A DNA stretch of 16,137 nt. Origin: Clostridia bacterium. GTDB taxonomy: Bacteria > Bacillota > Clostridia > Oscillospirales > CAG-272. This document shows, piece by piece, positions 1 to 6,827 of the stretch. The stretch lies in assembly GCA_017621015.1 (NCBI GenBank), contig JAGAUC010000191.1, positions 1-16,137 of the forward strand, in the 5' to 3' direction. The position numbers were made by a program, and so were the translations under genes. Every line of letters starts with the position of its first letter. The stretch's first letter is position 1. The notes beneath the pieces were generated by a model. It did not search any database and was not told the origin of the DNA. It saw only the letters and a list, made by a program, of their open reading frames with translations.

Positions 1-155
1 ACGTGGAGACCGCCGCTGTCTTTGAGAAGAGCGAGATCAAGGTGTGGGAATGCCGCAACTGCGGACACATCATCGTAGGTAAGAAGGCTCCCGAGCTTTG
101 CCCGACCTGCGCACACCCCAAGAGCTACTTTGAGGTTCACGCGGAGAACTATTGA
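1..155 (+). CDS. Rubrerythrin, C-terminal end (partial, runs off the left edge)
   Basis: Reading from base 3, the frame encodes about 50 residues ending in a TGA at 153-155. It contains two CxxC pairs, in the contexts WECRNCGH and ELCPTCAHP. These are the four iron-binding cysteines of the rubredoxin-like domain that closes rubrerythrins, and the ending PKSYFEVHAENY is also typical of the family. Rubrerythrins are cytoplasmic non-haem iron proteins that reduce hydrogen peroxide in anaerobes. The diiron ferritin-like domain and the start lie outside the window. A free-standing rubredoxin-like protein cannot be formally excluded, but spacing and ending favour rubrerythrin. A strong terminator follows 24 bases downstream, so this is the last gene of its transcript. 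Confidence 0.88.
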   Translation, partial: VETAAVFEKSEIKVWECRNCGHIIVGKKAPELCPTCAHPKSYFEVHAENY

Positions 156-179
156 TTTTAGCCGAAAACCAGCCAAAAA

Positions 180-207
180 GCGCCCCCAAAACGGGGGCGC
201 CTTTTTT
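180..207 (+). terminator. Intrinsic terminator after rubrerythrin
   Basis: A perfect 8-bp GC-only stem (gcgccccc at 180-187 with gggggcgc at 193-200), a 5-base loop (aaaac) and then C plus six T (202-207) form a textbook Rho-independent terminator. An A-run precedes the stem, so it may also work partly on the minus strand. It isolates the rubrerythrin transcript from the surface-protein gene. Confidence 0.95.
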
Positions 208-259
208 ATATATGTAAACTTTGATTTCGGCTCGGATTAAAGAAAAACGGCAAAAATGA

Positions 260-326
260 AAAAAACACTTGACAAGGAATGGAAAAGCATATATAATGTA
301 TTATGTATAATTGACAAGTGTTTTTT
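260..326. repeat. 12-bp inverted repeat flanking the promoter, plus TTGACAAG direct repeat
   Basis: The left arm aaaaaacacttg (260-271) is the exact reverse complement of caagtgtttttt (315-326). The left arm runs into the -35 box, and the right arm lies just after the expected transcription start. Within the same span, TTGACAAG occurs twice, at 269-276 and 311-318, exactly 42 bases apart (close to four helical turns). The half-site core is CACTTG/CAAGTG. It could be a paired operator for a repressor acting by looping. Part of the match is homopolymer A/T, so chance contributes. Confidence 0.5.
269..297 (+). promoter_or_regulatory. Consensus sigma-70/SigA promoter of the giant surface protein gene
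   Basis: TTGACA at 269-274 and TATAAT at 292-297 are both perfect matches to the consensus, separated by exactly 17 bases. Transcription should begin near 304, leaving a leader of about 75 bases before the ATG at 380. A perfect-consensus promoter suggests strong expression unless repressed. The flanking inverted repeat (separate entry) overlaps the -35 box and the early transcribed region and could be a control element. Confidence 0.92.
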
Positions 327-379
327 GTGCGAAATTCTTGTCGAATGTATCAAAAAAACAAAAAAAGGAGACCCACATC

Positions 380-3300
380 ATGAAAAAGTTCATGAACAAG
401 TCAACTCTGGCTTTGCTTCTGACGGTTCTGATGTTGCTTTCGGCGATCACGGTTGGCGCTTCGCTGTTTGCGGCATCCGCTGAGGACACGCCTGAAGCAA
501 CGCTGACAGCAAAACAGGCGCTGTCAAACGGCGAAATGACCATGAGCGGTAATTTCGTCGATCTTGTAGCCGAGGCGAACGCCACACTTGGCGCAAGCTC
601 TATGGCAACAATCGAGCTCCATAAGGACGTTGTACTCACGGCTCCGATCACTCTTAAGGGCGGACGTATCGGAACCTACAAGGGTAATGGCCACACCATA
701 TACTTTGATTTAGCAGAAGAGTATACGGGCCAGTTCCTGATCCAGTTCGACAACAGTACGGTTTCGTCGAACAACAACTCCACCACCTTTGAGAACCTGA
801 ACTTCAGCGGTCAGGCAAAGGGCTGGAAGCTCGGCGACGAGCCGGCAACCTTCGGTAAGGCAAGTCAGGGCGGTGCAGCCTTTAGCTTGCATCCGTTCCA
901 GTATATTACCTTCCGGAACTGCCGCATTGAAAACTTTTACTCCTATAACCAAGGCTCTGTATTCTATTACACGGCCGTAGGTATCACCAACCCCAATCGC
1001 GGTCTCTTCCTTGAGAACACGGTCATTACGGGCAACCACGCACTTGGTGCCGCAGTCGGTGACAGTGCCTCCGCGATCCGTACGAGAACCGGTAATCCTC
1101 TGGATGCTACCGCACCGACTACCTATAACGCACAGATCTACGTTTCGGGTAGCACCTACGTTTATGATAACTACGACAAAGACGGCAATCAGGCAAACAT
1201 CAATTTGATGCGCGCACAGGGTAAGCCCGGTAATGAGAATGCCGATAACCGTCTTCACGTTCGTGAGAACTTCACGGGTAAGGTAGCCCTGACATCCACG
1301 AACTACCTTGCCGGAACTTTGGAGTATAAAGAAAAGGTAGACGGTGTAATACAGGTGGTCAGCACCTGTGAGGCTCCTGCCAGCATCTTCTTTGAGGGCT
1401 CTGAGGGCAAGGGTGATCTGGATCCCAGAGTTGGAAAGGTGATCTGTGGCTCGACAAACTCGCATTATGCCATCCCCTCGACCACTGTGAATGCTGACGG
1501 CAAATACCCCGTGGAAAAGGTCGTACCGTGCGCCGGTATCCGCTATAAGCTTGGCGGATCGAACGAGTGGACCTATGTTGCCGGCAATGATCTTTCGACT
1601 GCTCTGAATGCGGTGAACTCGGAGAGTGTGGCCGAAAACACCGTGATCGAGCTCTTGGATGATATTGTCTGGACAGCCACCGGTCAGTTCTCCACAAGCG
1701 ACAAAAACTTTAACGTAACTCTTAACGGTAACGGTCACACCGTATACGTCACGTCTCACGGTGCCGGTGCACCGATGATGTCGCTGTATGCCGGGGATCA
1801 TGTTGGTGAGTTTACCCTCAACAACGTGACCTTTGACGGCGGTGTTACGGTGACCGAAGGGGAGGGCGGTACGCTTTCCTTTGACGGAAAAACCTATACC
1901 GGCAGTAGCGGTGCTTTCATCCGTACGTATGAGGCAGGCGCGATCCTTAGAATGAATGATGTTGAGATCCGCAACTTTGTTCACGCAAAGACAGCGGGCG
2001 GCGGCCAAAGCGGCGCGGCGCTCTTTGTCGGCGGTAGCAACGGTACGGTTTATCTCAACTCGGTAAACATTCACGACAACTATTCGGTCGGCAATCCCGT
2101 AATCACGACGGCCGGCAGCTCGGCCAGACTTTATATGAACGGCGCGTGCACCTTCGCGAACAACTATTCGATGACCTGTGACACCTCGAGTGGCACGGCG
2201 GTCTATTCGCTGGGTGAAAACGCTTTCGCTGATATCAGCGTATCCAACAGCGCTTTCCTGAACCTCGGCGCGGACTTTGAGACCGAGTCTCTTGTCTTCG
2301 TCTCTACTAAGGTGGATAACAATAGCGTATTTGCCGTGCTTACCGACGGTGAGCTGAATGAGAATGCCAACCTCATCAACGGTGCTAACGCAATCCTCAC
2401 ACCTGTAGTAGACGGAACCAACGTCAAGTGGACGGCTCCTACCGAGGATGTTACGCTGATCGTAAACACCAAGGATGGTGTCAAGACAATTGAGTACGTT
2501 GCTAAGCTTGCCGACGGTGACCCGCTTCCTGCCTGGAACGGTGTCATTTGGTCCAACGCAACGGGCACGGTGACCGCGCATACGGCAGGCACAAAGAGCT
2601 ATACCGCCAACTGGTCGGCAAGCTCTACGGCCACGATGATCTATAAGCTGGCCGGTGAGACCGTGTATTCGGTGGTTGCCGGTGACATCAGAAGCACCAT
2701 CTATAAGGCAATGAGCGGAACCAAGGAGGACAATGTATTCTACCTGCTTGGTGACGTTGAGATGAGCGGACTTTTCCATGATTCGAATAGTCTTCGCTTT
2801 ACCCTTTACGGTAATGGATATACGCTGAGCAGTGCAAGCGGATCCGGCGATGGCGGTGCGCCCATGATACATCTCCAGGGTGCCCAAGTGAGCGCCGCCT
2901 TTGTTGACATCGTATTGGACGGCCGTGCGAATCCCACGGTAGATCCTGAAACCGACGAGCTTACCTTTGCTCAGAGATTCGGCGGCGCGCAGGGTGCGTG
3001 CATTCGTACCTGGGATGCAGGTGCGGAGCTGTATTTCACAGATGTTGAGATCCACAATTTTGCGCAGAAGAGAGCTTCTAACCAAGGTGCCGGTGCTGCC
3101 CTTTGGCTGGCTGAGGGTACGACGGCTCATTTCACGAACGTTAACATTCACGACAACTACTCGGTAAACGATGCGGTGATCGTGACCAATAACGCTACGA
3201 CAACGCTGTATTTGAGCGGCGACTGTTCCTTTGAGAACAACTGGGTAACGTATAACTCCACGGCAGGTACTTATACAAAATATAAGGAATACGATATTCG

Positions 3301-6300
3301 TTTCCCCGGAACGGTTTACGTTGCCGATGATTTTACAACCGATTCGCTTGTTTTTTCCGGCGGAAATGAAGGCGATACCTTTGCTACGCTGGAGGATGGC
3401 GCAACCCTGAATGCGGGTGCAAACTTCAAGAACTATGCGAATGATGCACTTGTGGCAAAGGTAAACGGCTCGAATCTCGTTTGGGCTCCGTATACCGAGC
3501 AGGTAACCTACAATGTTCTGGGTAAGGACGGCGTGACCGAGATCGTTTCCATCACGGCGGACATCGCTCCCGGTGCGGCACTTCCTAGCTGGAACGGCGC
3601 AATCTATAACGGTGATGCTGCTATTAAGACCCACACCAAGGGTACCGAGAGCTACACTGTAACCTGGTCAAACGAGTCCGTCGCTACGGCACTGGTTACC
3701 GAGGATAACGGTGCAACCTGGAAGACTTGGGAGTCGCTGAAGAATGCGGCTGCATCGACCACGGCCACTCGCATTGAGGTCCTTAGTAATACGGTACTCA
3801 GTGAAGACCTCACTGTTGTCAACGGCTCCAAATATGTGATGGACTTCAATGGCTTTGTTGTTACCAGAGCAAATAACGAAATTGATATCAATCTGAATAC
3901 AGGTACGCTTAATTCTGTGATCGCGAACGCGAAGTTCGACGGTAAGATCGGCGGCGTAATTTCGCCGAACCGTAGCAGCTGGGCCTTTGTTTACTTGATC
4001 AACGGTTCTTATGGCTTCACCTTCGATAACTGTGAATTCTATGATTTCAAGTCGAACGGTGACGGTTACGGCGTTATGCGTACCGGTATGCCTTCGGATA
4101 TCACTCTCAGAGACGTTAAGATGTATAACAACTCGGCTACGCAGGGTGCGATCCGTGCTCACTTCAATACTTCCGGATATTGCGTAGTTAAGCTGGCCGG
4201 AACAACCGAGATCTACAACAATGCTGACAATGCGAACAACAGTAACAACGTTGTTTATAATGTGGGTGCAATTGCCATTGTAGATGACTTCGATGGTCGC
4301 GTTGAGCTGAGTAGCGGACCTGCATCGGAAACGGTAAATGATATCGTTGCTGTAAATGCAACGTATCAGCCGTATGCAACCGTTGCCGAGGGCGCAAAGA
4401 TCACCGGTACGATCGTGAAGGCGGGCAGCACGGCAGAGGTTTATGCCGCTGACGTAAACGGCGTTCTCACCTGGATCAAGGCCGGTGAGGAGCTCCCCGG
4501 AAATCCCTTCAAGGTGGACGAGAACGATAAGCTTAAGGTATACACGTCTCTTTGGTACTATAACAACGGTACCGAGAACGTAGCAACGGATAAGTATGTT
4601 GCAGGCGTTTACAACTACTTTGGCGGCGAATATACCCTTGACGAAACCGTTGAAGCTTACATCAACGGCAAGGTCGCAGGTGATCTTGTTTCGGTAGCTG
4701 CTGCTGCTACAGCCGGCGATACCGTTGAGATCGTCAAGAGCATCACCACCGAGGGCGTCACCTTCGGCGCAAACTGCACGGTAAACGGTAACAATATGAC
4801 GCTTACCATCAAGCCCGAGGCACAGGGCGGATCCGACCATCTGATGATCGTCGGTTCGGGCGCTAAACAAATTACCATCAATGACCTGACCTTCTTTGGC
4901 GGTGCTACCACGTATGGAAAGTGGGATGGCCCCATTGTCGCAAAAGATAAGGTGCTTCTTCACGCAAACAATACCACTACTACGACGACGCTTAACAACT
5001 GTACCTTCAAGGGTCATCGTGTGGTAACCGAAGGGGATCACGGCTCGATCATTCATGCCAATACGTCGCAGACGAATTTCTACAATTGTACGATCGTAGA
5101 TAACATTGCACAGAGTGTTCCGAAGACAGACGGTAGCGCAACCCTCAACTTTGCCCGTCCTCCGCTTCGTGTTCAGAACTATGGATGTGTAAGCTTCTAC
5201 GGCAAGTCGGTTGTCAAGGATAACTTTGGTGTCTGGAGCGATGGATCCGCATATGTATGCAAGGGTATTACCGCAGGTCATGCAACGGAGAAGAGACTGT
5301 TTGTCGGTCAGCTGGCCGAGGGCAGTGAAATCGTTCTTGAGTCCAACTATGCTTTCGTTATGGGCTTGAATGAGGACGGAATGCCTTACGACAATACCGG
5401 ATATCTTTCTCTTGTCGGAACGGCAACGCTTGGCGAAGACGGTATTGTGACCGAAACGCCTCAGAACGCAGTACAGTACTGTGCAGGTTATGCTCCTGCT
5501 GCAGATCAGGTGGCTGAATACCTGGCAAACAACGGTGAGTACGGTGCACTTATGTACCTGATTGCTGCGCCCGGTATTGAGGGAACCAAGGTAACCGGCG
5601 GTGCCGCAATTACCGAGGATAAGCTTACGCTTACCGTATACGCACCGGTCAAGGCTAACTTCTACGGAACCAACGTCGTGGTCAAGCTTGACGGTAAGGA
5701 GCTCTCCAGCACGCCTCTTTGCGAATTCCCCGCAACGGCTACGAGCAACGTGGATAACATTCTTGCTGTTCCCGTAACGGTTGGCATGGCTGAGTTTACC
5801 AAGGATATTGTGATCGAGCTCCAAAATGCGGACGGCTCGCTCATCGATACGCTTACGACTTCGGCTAAGACCTATGCAGATCTGCTTATCAATACTACCA
5901 ACGATGTTTTTGTTGAGCAGGGCATGGCTGAGGCGAATATCGTTCCCATGAAGAGCGCTATGGCTTCGCTTCTTCAGTACGCGCAGACCGTTCAGACCTT
6001 CTTTGAGCTGGATGTAGCTCCCGCTATGACGGAAGATGACATCACGCTTTGGGAGGACCTTGGTCTCTCGCTGAAGCTGGTAGGCACCAGCGATCTGAAT
6101 ACCTCTGTGGCAAACGATTCGGTTAAGGCTTCCTACGAGGGTACGCTTCCTGCGGGAATCACTCCTATCGGCTCGACGCTTACCATGGAGAATCAGATCT
6201 CGCTTCGCTTCTACTTCGCCGCAGATAGCCTTGATGGACTTACCTTTAAGGTAAATGGCAGCGAGGTTGAGGCTGAGAAGACCGCACAGGGCTACTACCT

Positions 6301-6613
6301 TGAGGCCGCTCATATCGGCACCAAGAATCTGGCTGCCCCGGCTACGTTCACCATCACCGATGGTGCAAACACCTACTCCTACACGGCAAGCCCGATGTCT
6401 TATGTTTACACGGTAAACGAAGCCGTAGTTGGTGAGCAGATCACCCAGGAGCTTAAGGATGCTTGTGAGGCTCTGTACTACTACTACGCAGCCGTATCGG
6501 CTTACTTCAACCTTGGCTTTGACACGACCGGCTTTACTACCGGTGAAACACTTCGTCTTATGGGCGACGTGGCAAATACCTTTAGCGCTCCCCGTTTTGT
6601 AACGGTAGCGTAA
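380..6613 (+). CDS. Giant secreted right-handed beta-helix repeat protein (2,077 residues)
   Basis: Predicted exported surface or extracellular protein of unknown target. The ATG at 380 is chosen because AAAGGAG (364-370) sits 9 bases upstream and a clear signal peptide follows: KK/K at the N-terminus, hydrophobic residues about 9-31, and a likely cut after AASA (residue 34). An upstream TTG at 311 adds only 23 non-signal-like residues. Residues about 70-1690 consist of modules with pectate-lyase/pectin-esterase-like beta-helix wording: GNGHTVY, FDG, DVEIRNF, NIHDNYSV, ENN. Two modules (residues about 386-1037) are clear duplicates, and two 55-residue linkers resemble Listeria-Bacteroides/InlB B-repeat domains (VT..V..KDGV...LP.WNG...SYT..W). 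Residues about 1735-2077 form a separate non-repeat domain. I see no LPxTG, SLH or choline-binding anchor and no recognisable catalytic set. An adhesin or glycan-binding role is inference. It is the first gene after a strong promoter. Confidence 0.9.
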   Translation: MKKFMNKSTLALLLTVLMLLSAITVGASLFAASAEDTPEATLTAKQALSNGEMTMSGNFVDLVAEANATLGASSMATIELHKDVVLTAPITLKGGRIGTYKGNGHTIYFDLAEEYTGQFLIQFDNSTVSSNNNSTTFENLNFSGQAKGWKLGDEPATFGKASQGGAAFSLHPFQYITFRNCRIENFYSYNQGSVFYYTAVGITNPNRGLFLENTVITGNHALGAAVGDSASAIRTRTGNPLDATAPTTYNAQIYVSGSTYVYDNYDKDGNQANINLMRAQGKPGNENADNRLHVRENFTGKVALTSTNYLAGTLEYKEKVDGVIQVVSTCEAPASIFFEGSEGKGDLDPRVGKVICGSTNSHYAIPSTTVNADGKYPVEKVVPCAGIRYKLGGSNEWTYVAGNDLSTALNAVNSESVAENTVIELLDDIVWTATGQFSTSDKNFNVTLNGNGHTVYVTSHGAGAPMMSLYAGDHVGEFTLNNVTFDGGVTVTEGEGGTLSFDGKTYTGSSGAFIRTYEAGAILRMNDVEIRNFVHAKTAGGGQSGAALFVGGSNGTVYLNSVNIHDNYSVGNPVITTAGSSARLYMNGACTFANNYSMTCDTSSGTAVYSLGENAFADISVSNSAFLNLGADFETESLVFVSTKVDNNSVFAVLTDGELNENANLINGANAILTPVVDGTNVKWTAPTEDVTLIVNTKDGVKTIEYVAKLADGDPLPAWNGVIWSNATGTVTAHTAGTKSYTANWSASSTATMIYKLAGETVYSVVAGDIRSTIYKAMSGTKEDNVFYLLGDVEMSGLFHDSNSLRFTLYGNGYTLSSASGSGDGGAPMIHLQGAQVSAAFVDIVLDGRANPTVDPETDELTFAQRFGGAQGACIRTWDAGAELYFTDVEIHNFAQKRASNQGAGAALWLAEGTTAHFTNVNIHDNYSVNDAVIVTNNATTTLYLSGDCSFENNWVTYNSTAGTYTKYKEYDIRFPGTVYVADDFTTDSLVFSGGNEGDTFATLEDGATLNAGANFKNYANDALVAKVNGSNLVWAPYTEQVTYNVLGKDGVTEIVSITADIAPGAALPSWNGAIYNGDAAIKTHTKGTESYTVTWSNESVATALVTEDNGATWKTWESLKNAAASTTATRIEVLSNTVLSEDLTVVNGSKYVMDFNGFVVTRANNEIDINLNTGTLNSVIANAKFDGKIGGVISPNRSSWAFVYLINGSYGFTFDNCEFYDFKSNGDGYGVMRTGMPSDITLRDVKMYNNSATQGAIRAHFNTSGYCVVKLAGTTEIYNNADNANNSNNVVYNVGAIAIVDDFDGRVELSSGPASETVNDIVAVNATYQPYATVAEGAKITGTIVKAGSTAEVYAADVNGVLTWIKAGEELPGNPFKVDENDKLKVYTSLWYYNNGTENVATDKYVAGVYNYFGGEYTLDETVEAYINGKVAGDLVSVAAAATAGDTVEIVKSITTEGVTFGANCTVNGNNMTLTIKPEAQGGSDHLMIVGSGAKQITINDLTFFGGATTYGKWDGPIVAKDKVLLHANNTTTTTTLNNCTFKGHRVVTEGDHGSIIHANTSQTNFYNCTIVDNIAQSVPKTDGSATLNFARPPLRVQNYGCVSFYGKSVVKDNFGVWSDGSAYVCKGITAGHATEKRLFVGQLAEGSEIVLESNYAFVMGLNEDGMPYDNTGYLSLVGTATLGEDGIVTETPQNAVQYCAGYAPAADQVAEYLANNGEYGALMYLIAAPGIEGTKVTGGAAITEDKLTLTVYAPVKANFYGTNVVVKLDGKELSSTPLCEFPATATSNVDNILAVPVTVGMAEFTKDIVIELQNADGSLIDTLTTSAKTYADLLINTTNDVFVEQGMAEANIVPMKSAMASLLQYAQTVQTFFELDVAPAMTEDDITLWEDLGLSLKLVGTSDLNTSVANDSVKASYEGTLPAGITPIGSTLTMENQISLRFYFAADSLDGLTFKVNGSEVEAEKTAQGYYLEAAHIGTKNLAAPATFTITDGANTYSYTASPMSYVYTVNEAVVGEQITQELKDACEALYYYYAAVSAYFNLGFDTTGFTTGETLRLMGDVANTFSAPRFVTVA
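1535..2440 (+). repeat. Beta-helix module, copy A (within the giant protein)
   Basis: This stretch encodes a module starting near GIRYKLGG and running through LNGNGHTVYV, GAPMMSL, VTFDGG, GAFIRT, MNDVEIRNF, NIHDNYSV and LYMNGACTF. The same order of motifs recurs in copy B (2630-3490). The two copies share a 17-base identical run, AACATTCACGACAACTA, at 2066-2082 and 3143-3159, so the duplication is recent enough to show in DNA, although the remainder has diverged. Boundaries are approximate. Confidence 0.75.
2450..2614 (+). repeat. 55-codon linker domain, copy 1 (InlB B-repeat-like)
   Basis: Fifty-five codons from VTLIVNTKDGV to SYTANW. The pattern of a beta strand, KDG, a hydrophobic strand, LP.WNG and a terminal SYT..W matches the general look of Listeria-Bacteroides repeat / InlB B-repeat domains, small beta-grasp-like spacers common in secreted Gram-positive proteins. 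It separates beta-helix modules A and B. Confidence 0.7.
2630..3490 (+). repeat. Beta-helix module, copy B (within the giant protein)
   Basis: Second copy of the module at 1535-2440: YKLAGETVYSVVAGD, LYGNGYTL, GGAPMIHLQG, IVLDG, GACIRTWDAGAELYFTDV, EIHNF, NIHDNYSV and LYLSGDCSFENN appear in the same order. Copy B has its own insert around PETDELTFAQRFGGAQ, whose counterpart in copy A is the EGEGGTLSFDGKTYTG stretch. Boundaries are approximate. Confidence 0.75.
3503..3667 (+). repeat. 55-codon linker domain, copy 2 (InlB B-repeat-like)
   Basis: Again 55 codons, from VTYNVLGKDGV to SYTVTW. It aligns along its whole length with copy 1 (2450-2614) with one compensated gap: KDGV, LP.WNG, THT.GT and SYT..W are shared. 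It joins beta-helix module B to the more divergent fourth module. The regular module-linker-module-linker order argues for growth by tandem duplication of a module-plus-linker unit. Confidence 0.7.
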
Positions 6614-6633
6614 AAGAGAAAGGGGATAAGAAA

Positions 6634-6771
6634 ATGAAAAAGTATGTAATGCCTGAGATTCAGGTGATCTCCCGTAACGATCTGGATATCATCTGCGCAT
6701 CGGAATTGCTTTTCCCGATTATTCCTCTTTCGGGTAAGGTAGTCGCTTCTGCTGAAGAAGAAGAGGCCTAA
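6634..6771 (+). CDS. 45-residue peptide, MKKYxxPE type, function unknown
   Basis: Small gene 20 bases after the giant protein, with ATG at 6634, TAA at 6769-6771 and a good ribosome site (AAAGGGG at 6619-6625, 8 bases upstream). The peptide opens MKKYVMPEIQVI, continues SRNDLDIICASE, has a hydrophobic LLFPIIPLSGKVV stretch and ends in SAEEEEA. There is one cysteine and no clear signal peptide. From memory, short Clostridia and Bacteroidia peptides often start MKKYxxPExxV and carry an acidic-hydrophobic D.I.. segment followed by a variable tail. They look like leader-plus-core precursors but are mostly annotated as hypothetical. Spacing implies co-transcription with the surface protein. A link to the HprK/PqqD/CPBP genes at 13539-15535 is speculative. 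That it is translated is inferred from the ribosome site and the family-like N-terminus. Confidence 0.72.
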   Translation: MKKYVMPEIQVISRNDLDIICASELLFPIIPLSGKVVASAEEEEA

Positions 6772-6779
6772 GTAAAATA

Positions 6780-6815
6780 ACACCAACCGCACGGGATTTC
6801 CCGTGCGGTTGGTGT
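6780..6815 (+). promoter_or_regulatory. Perfect 17-bp RNA hairpin before glycerate kinase, without a T-tract
   Basis: Bases 6780-6796 (starting acaccaaccgc) pair perfectly with 6799-6815, with only TT formally between the arms. The plus-strand 3' flank is cttggagag, not a T-run, so this is not a standard intrinsic terminator on the plus strand. On the minus strand the flank is T-rich (ttattttact), but no minus-strand gene ends here. It starts 9 bases after the peptide stop and ends 3 bases before the GGAG ribosome site of the glycerate kinase gene. It may be a processing or stabilising stem, or a weak or factor-dependent terminator. The ribosome site itself lies outside the stem. Confidence 0.6.
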
Positions 6816-6827
6816 CTTGGAGAGAAA

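Noticed and set aside
311..379. Upstream TTG start adding 23 residues to the surface protein
   Set aside because: No ribosome site precedes it, and the added residues would bury the signal peptide. The ATG at 380 has AAAGGAG at the right distance.
256..483. A 75-codon frame beginning before the surface-protein promoter
   Set aside because: Its start lies upstream of the promoter's expected transcription start, it has no ribosome site, and it overlaps the signal peptide region in another frame.
710..3634. A 974-codon open frame on the minus strand opposite the surface-protein gene
   Set aside because: It lies wholly antisense to a gene with signal peptide, ribosome site and repeats. Its translation is rich in C, R, H and I with no family wording, and it reflects codon bias of the plus strand.
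1535..3667. Spaced repeats considered as a CRISPR array or mobile element
   Set aside because: The repeats are about 1.08 kb apart, diverged, in frame and coding. There are no regular 25-40 base repeats and no transposase or terminal inverted repeats in the window.
4968..4991. Threonine-codon run (act/acg repeats) suggesting a microsatellite or phase-variation tract
   Set aside because: Only six threonine codons with mixed third bases. It is not a uniform tandem repeat long enough to slip, and fits a Thr-rich loop of the beta-helix.
3668..6313. An 881-codon open frame on the minus strand
   Set aside because: Same explanation as the other antisense frame: it shadows the surface-protein gene, with no ribosome site or recognisable domain.
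6780..6815. Hairpin considered as an ordinary intrinsic terminator
   Set aside because: The 3' side continues cttggagag without a T-run, unlike the two clear terminators in this window, so I list it as a hairpin of unknown function.
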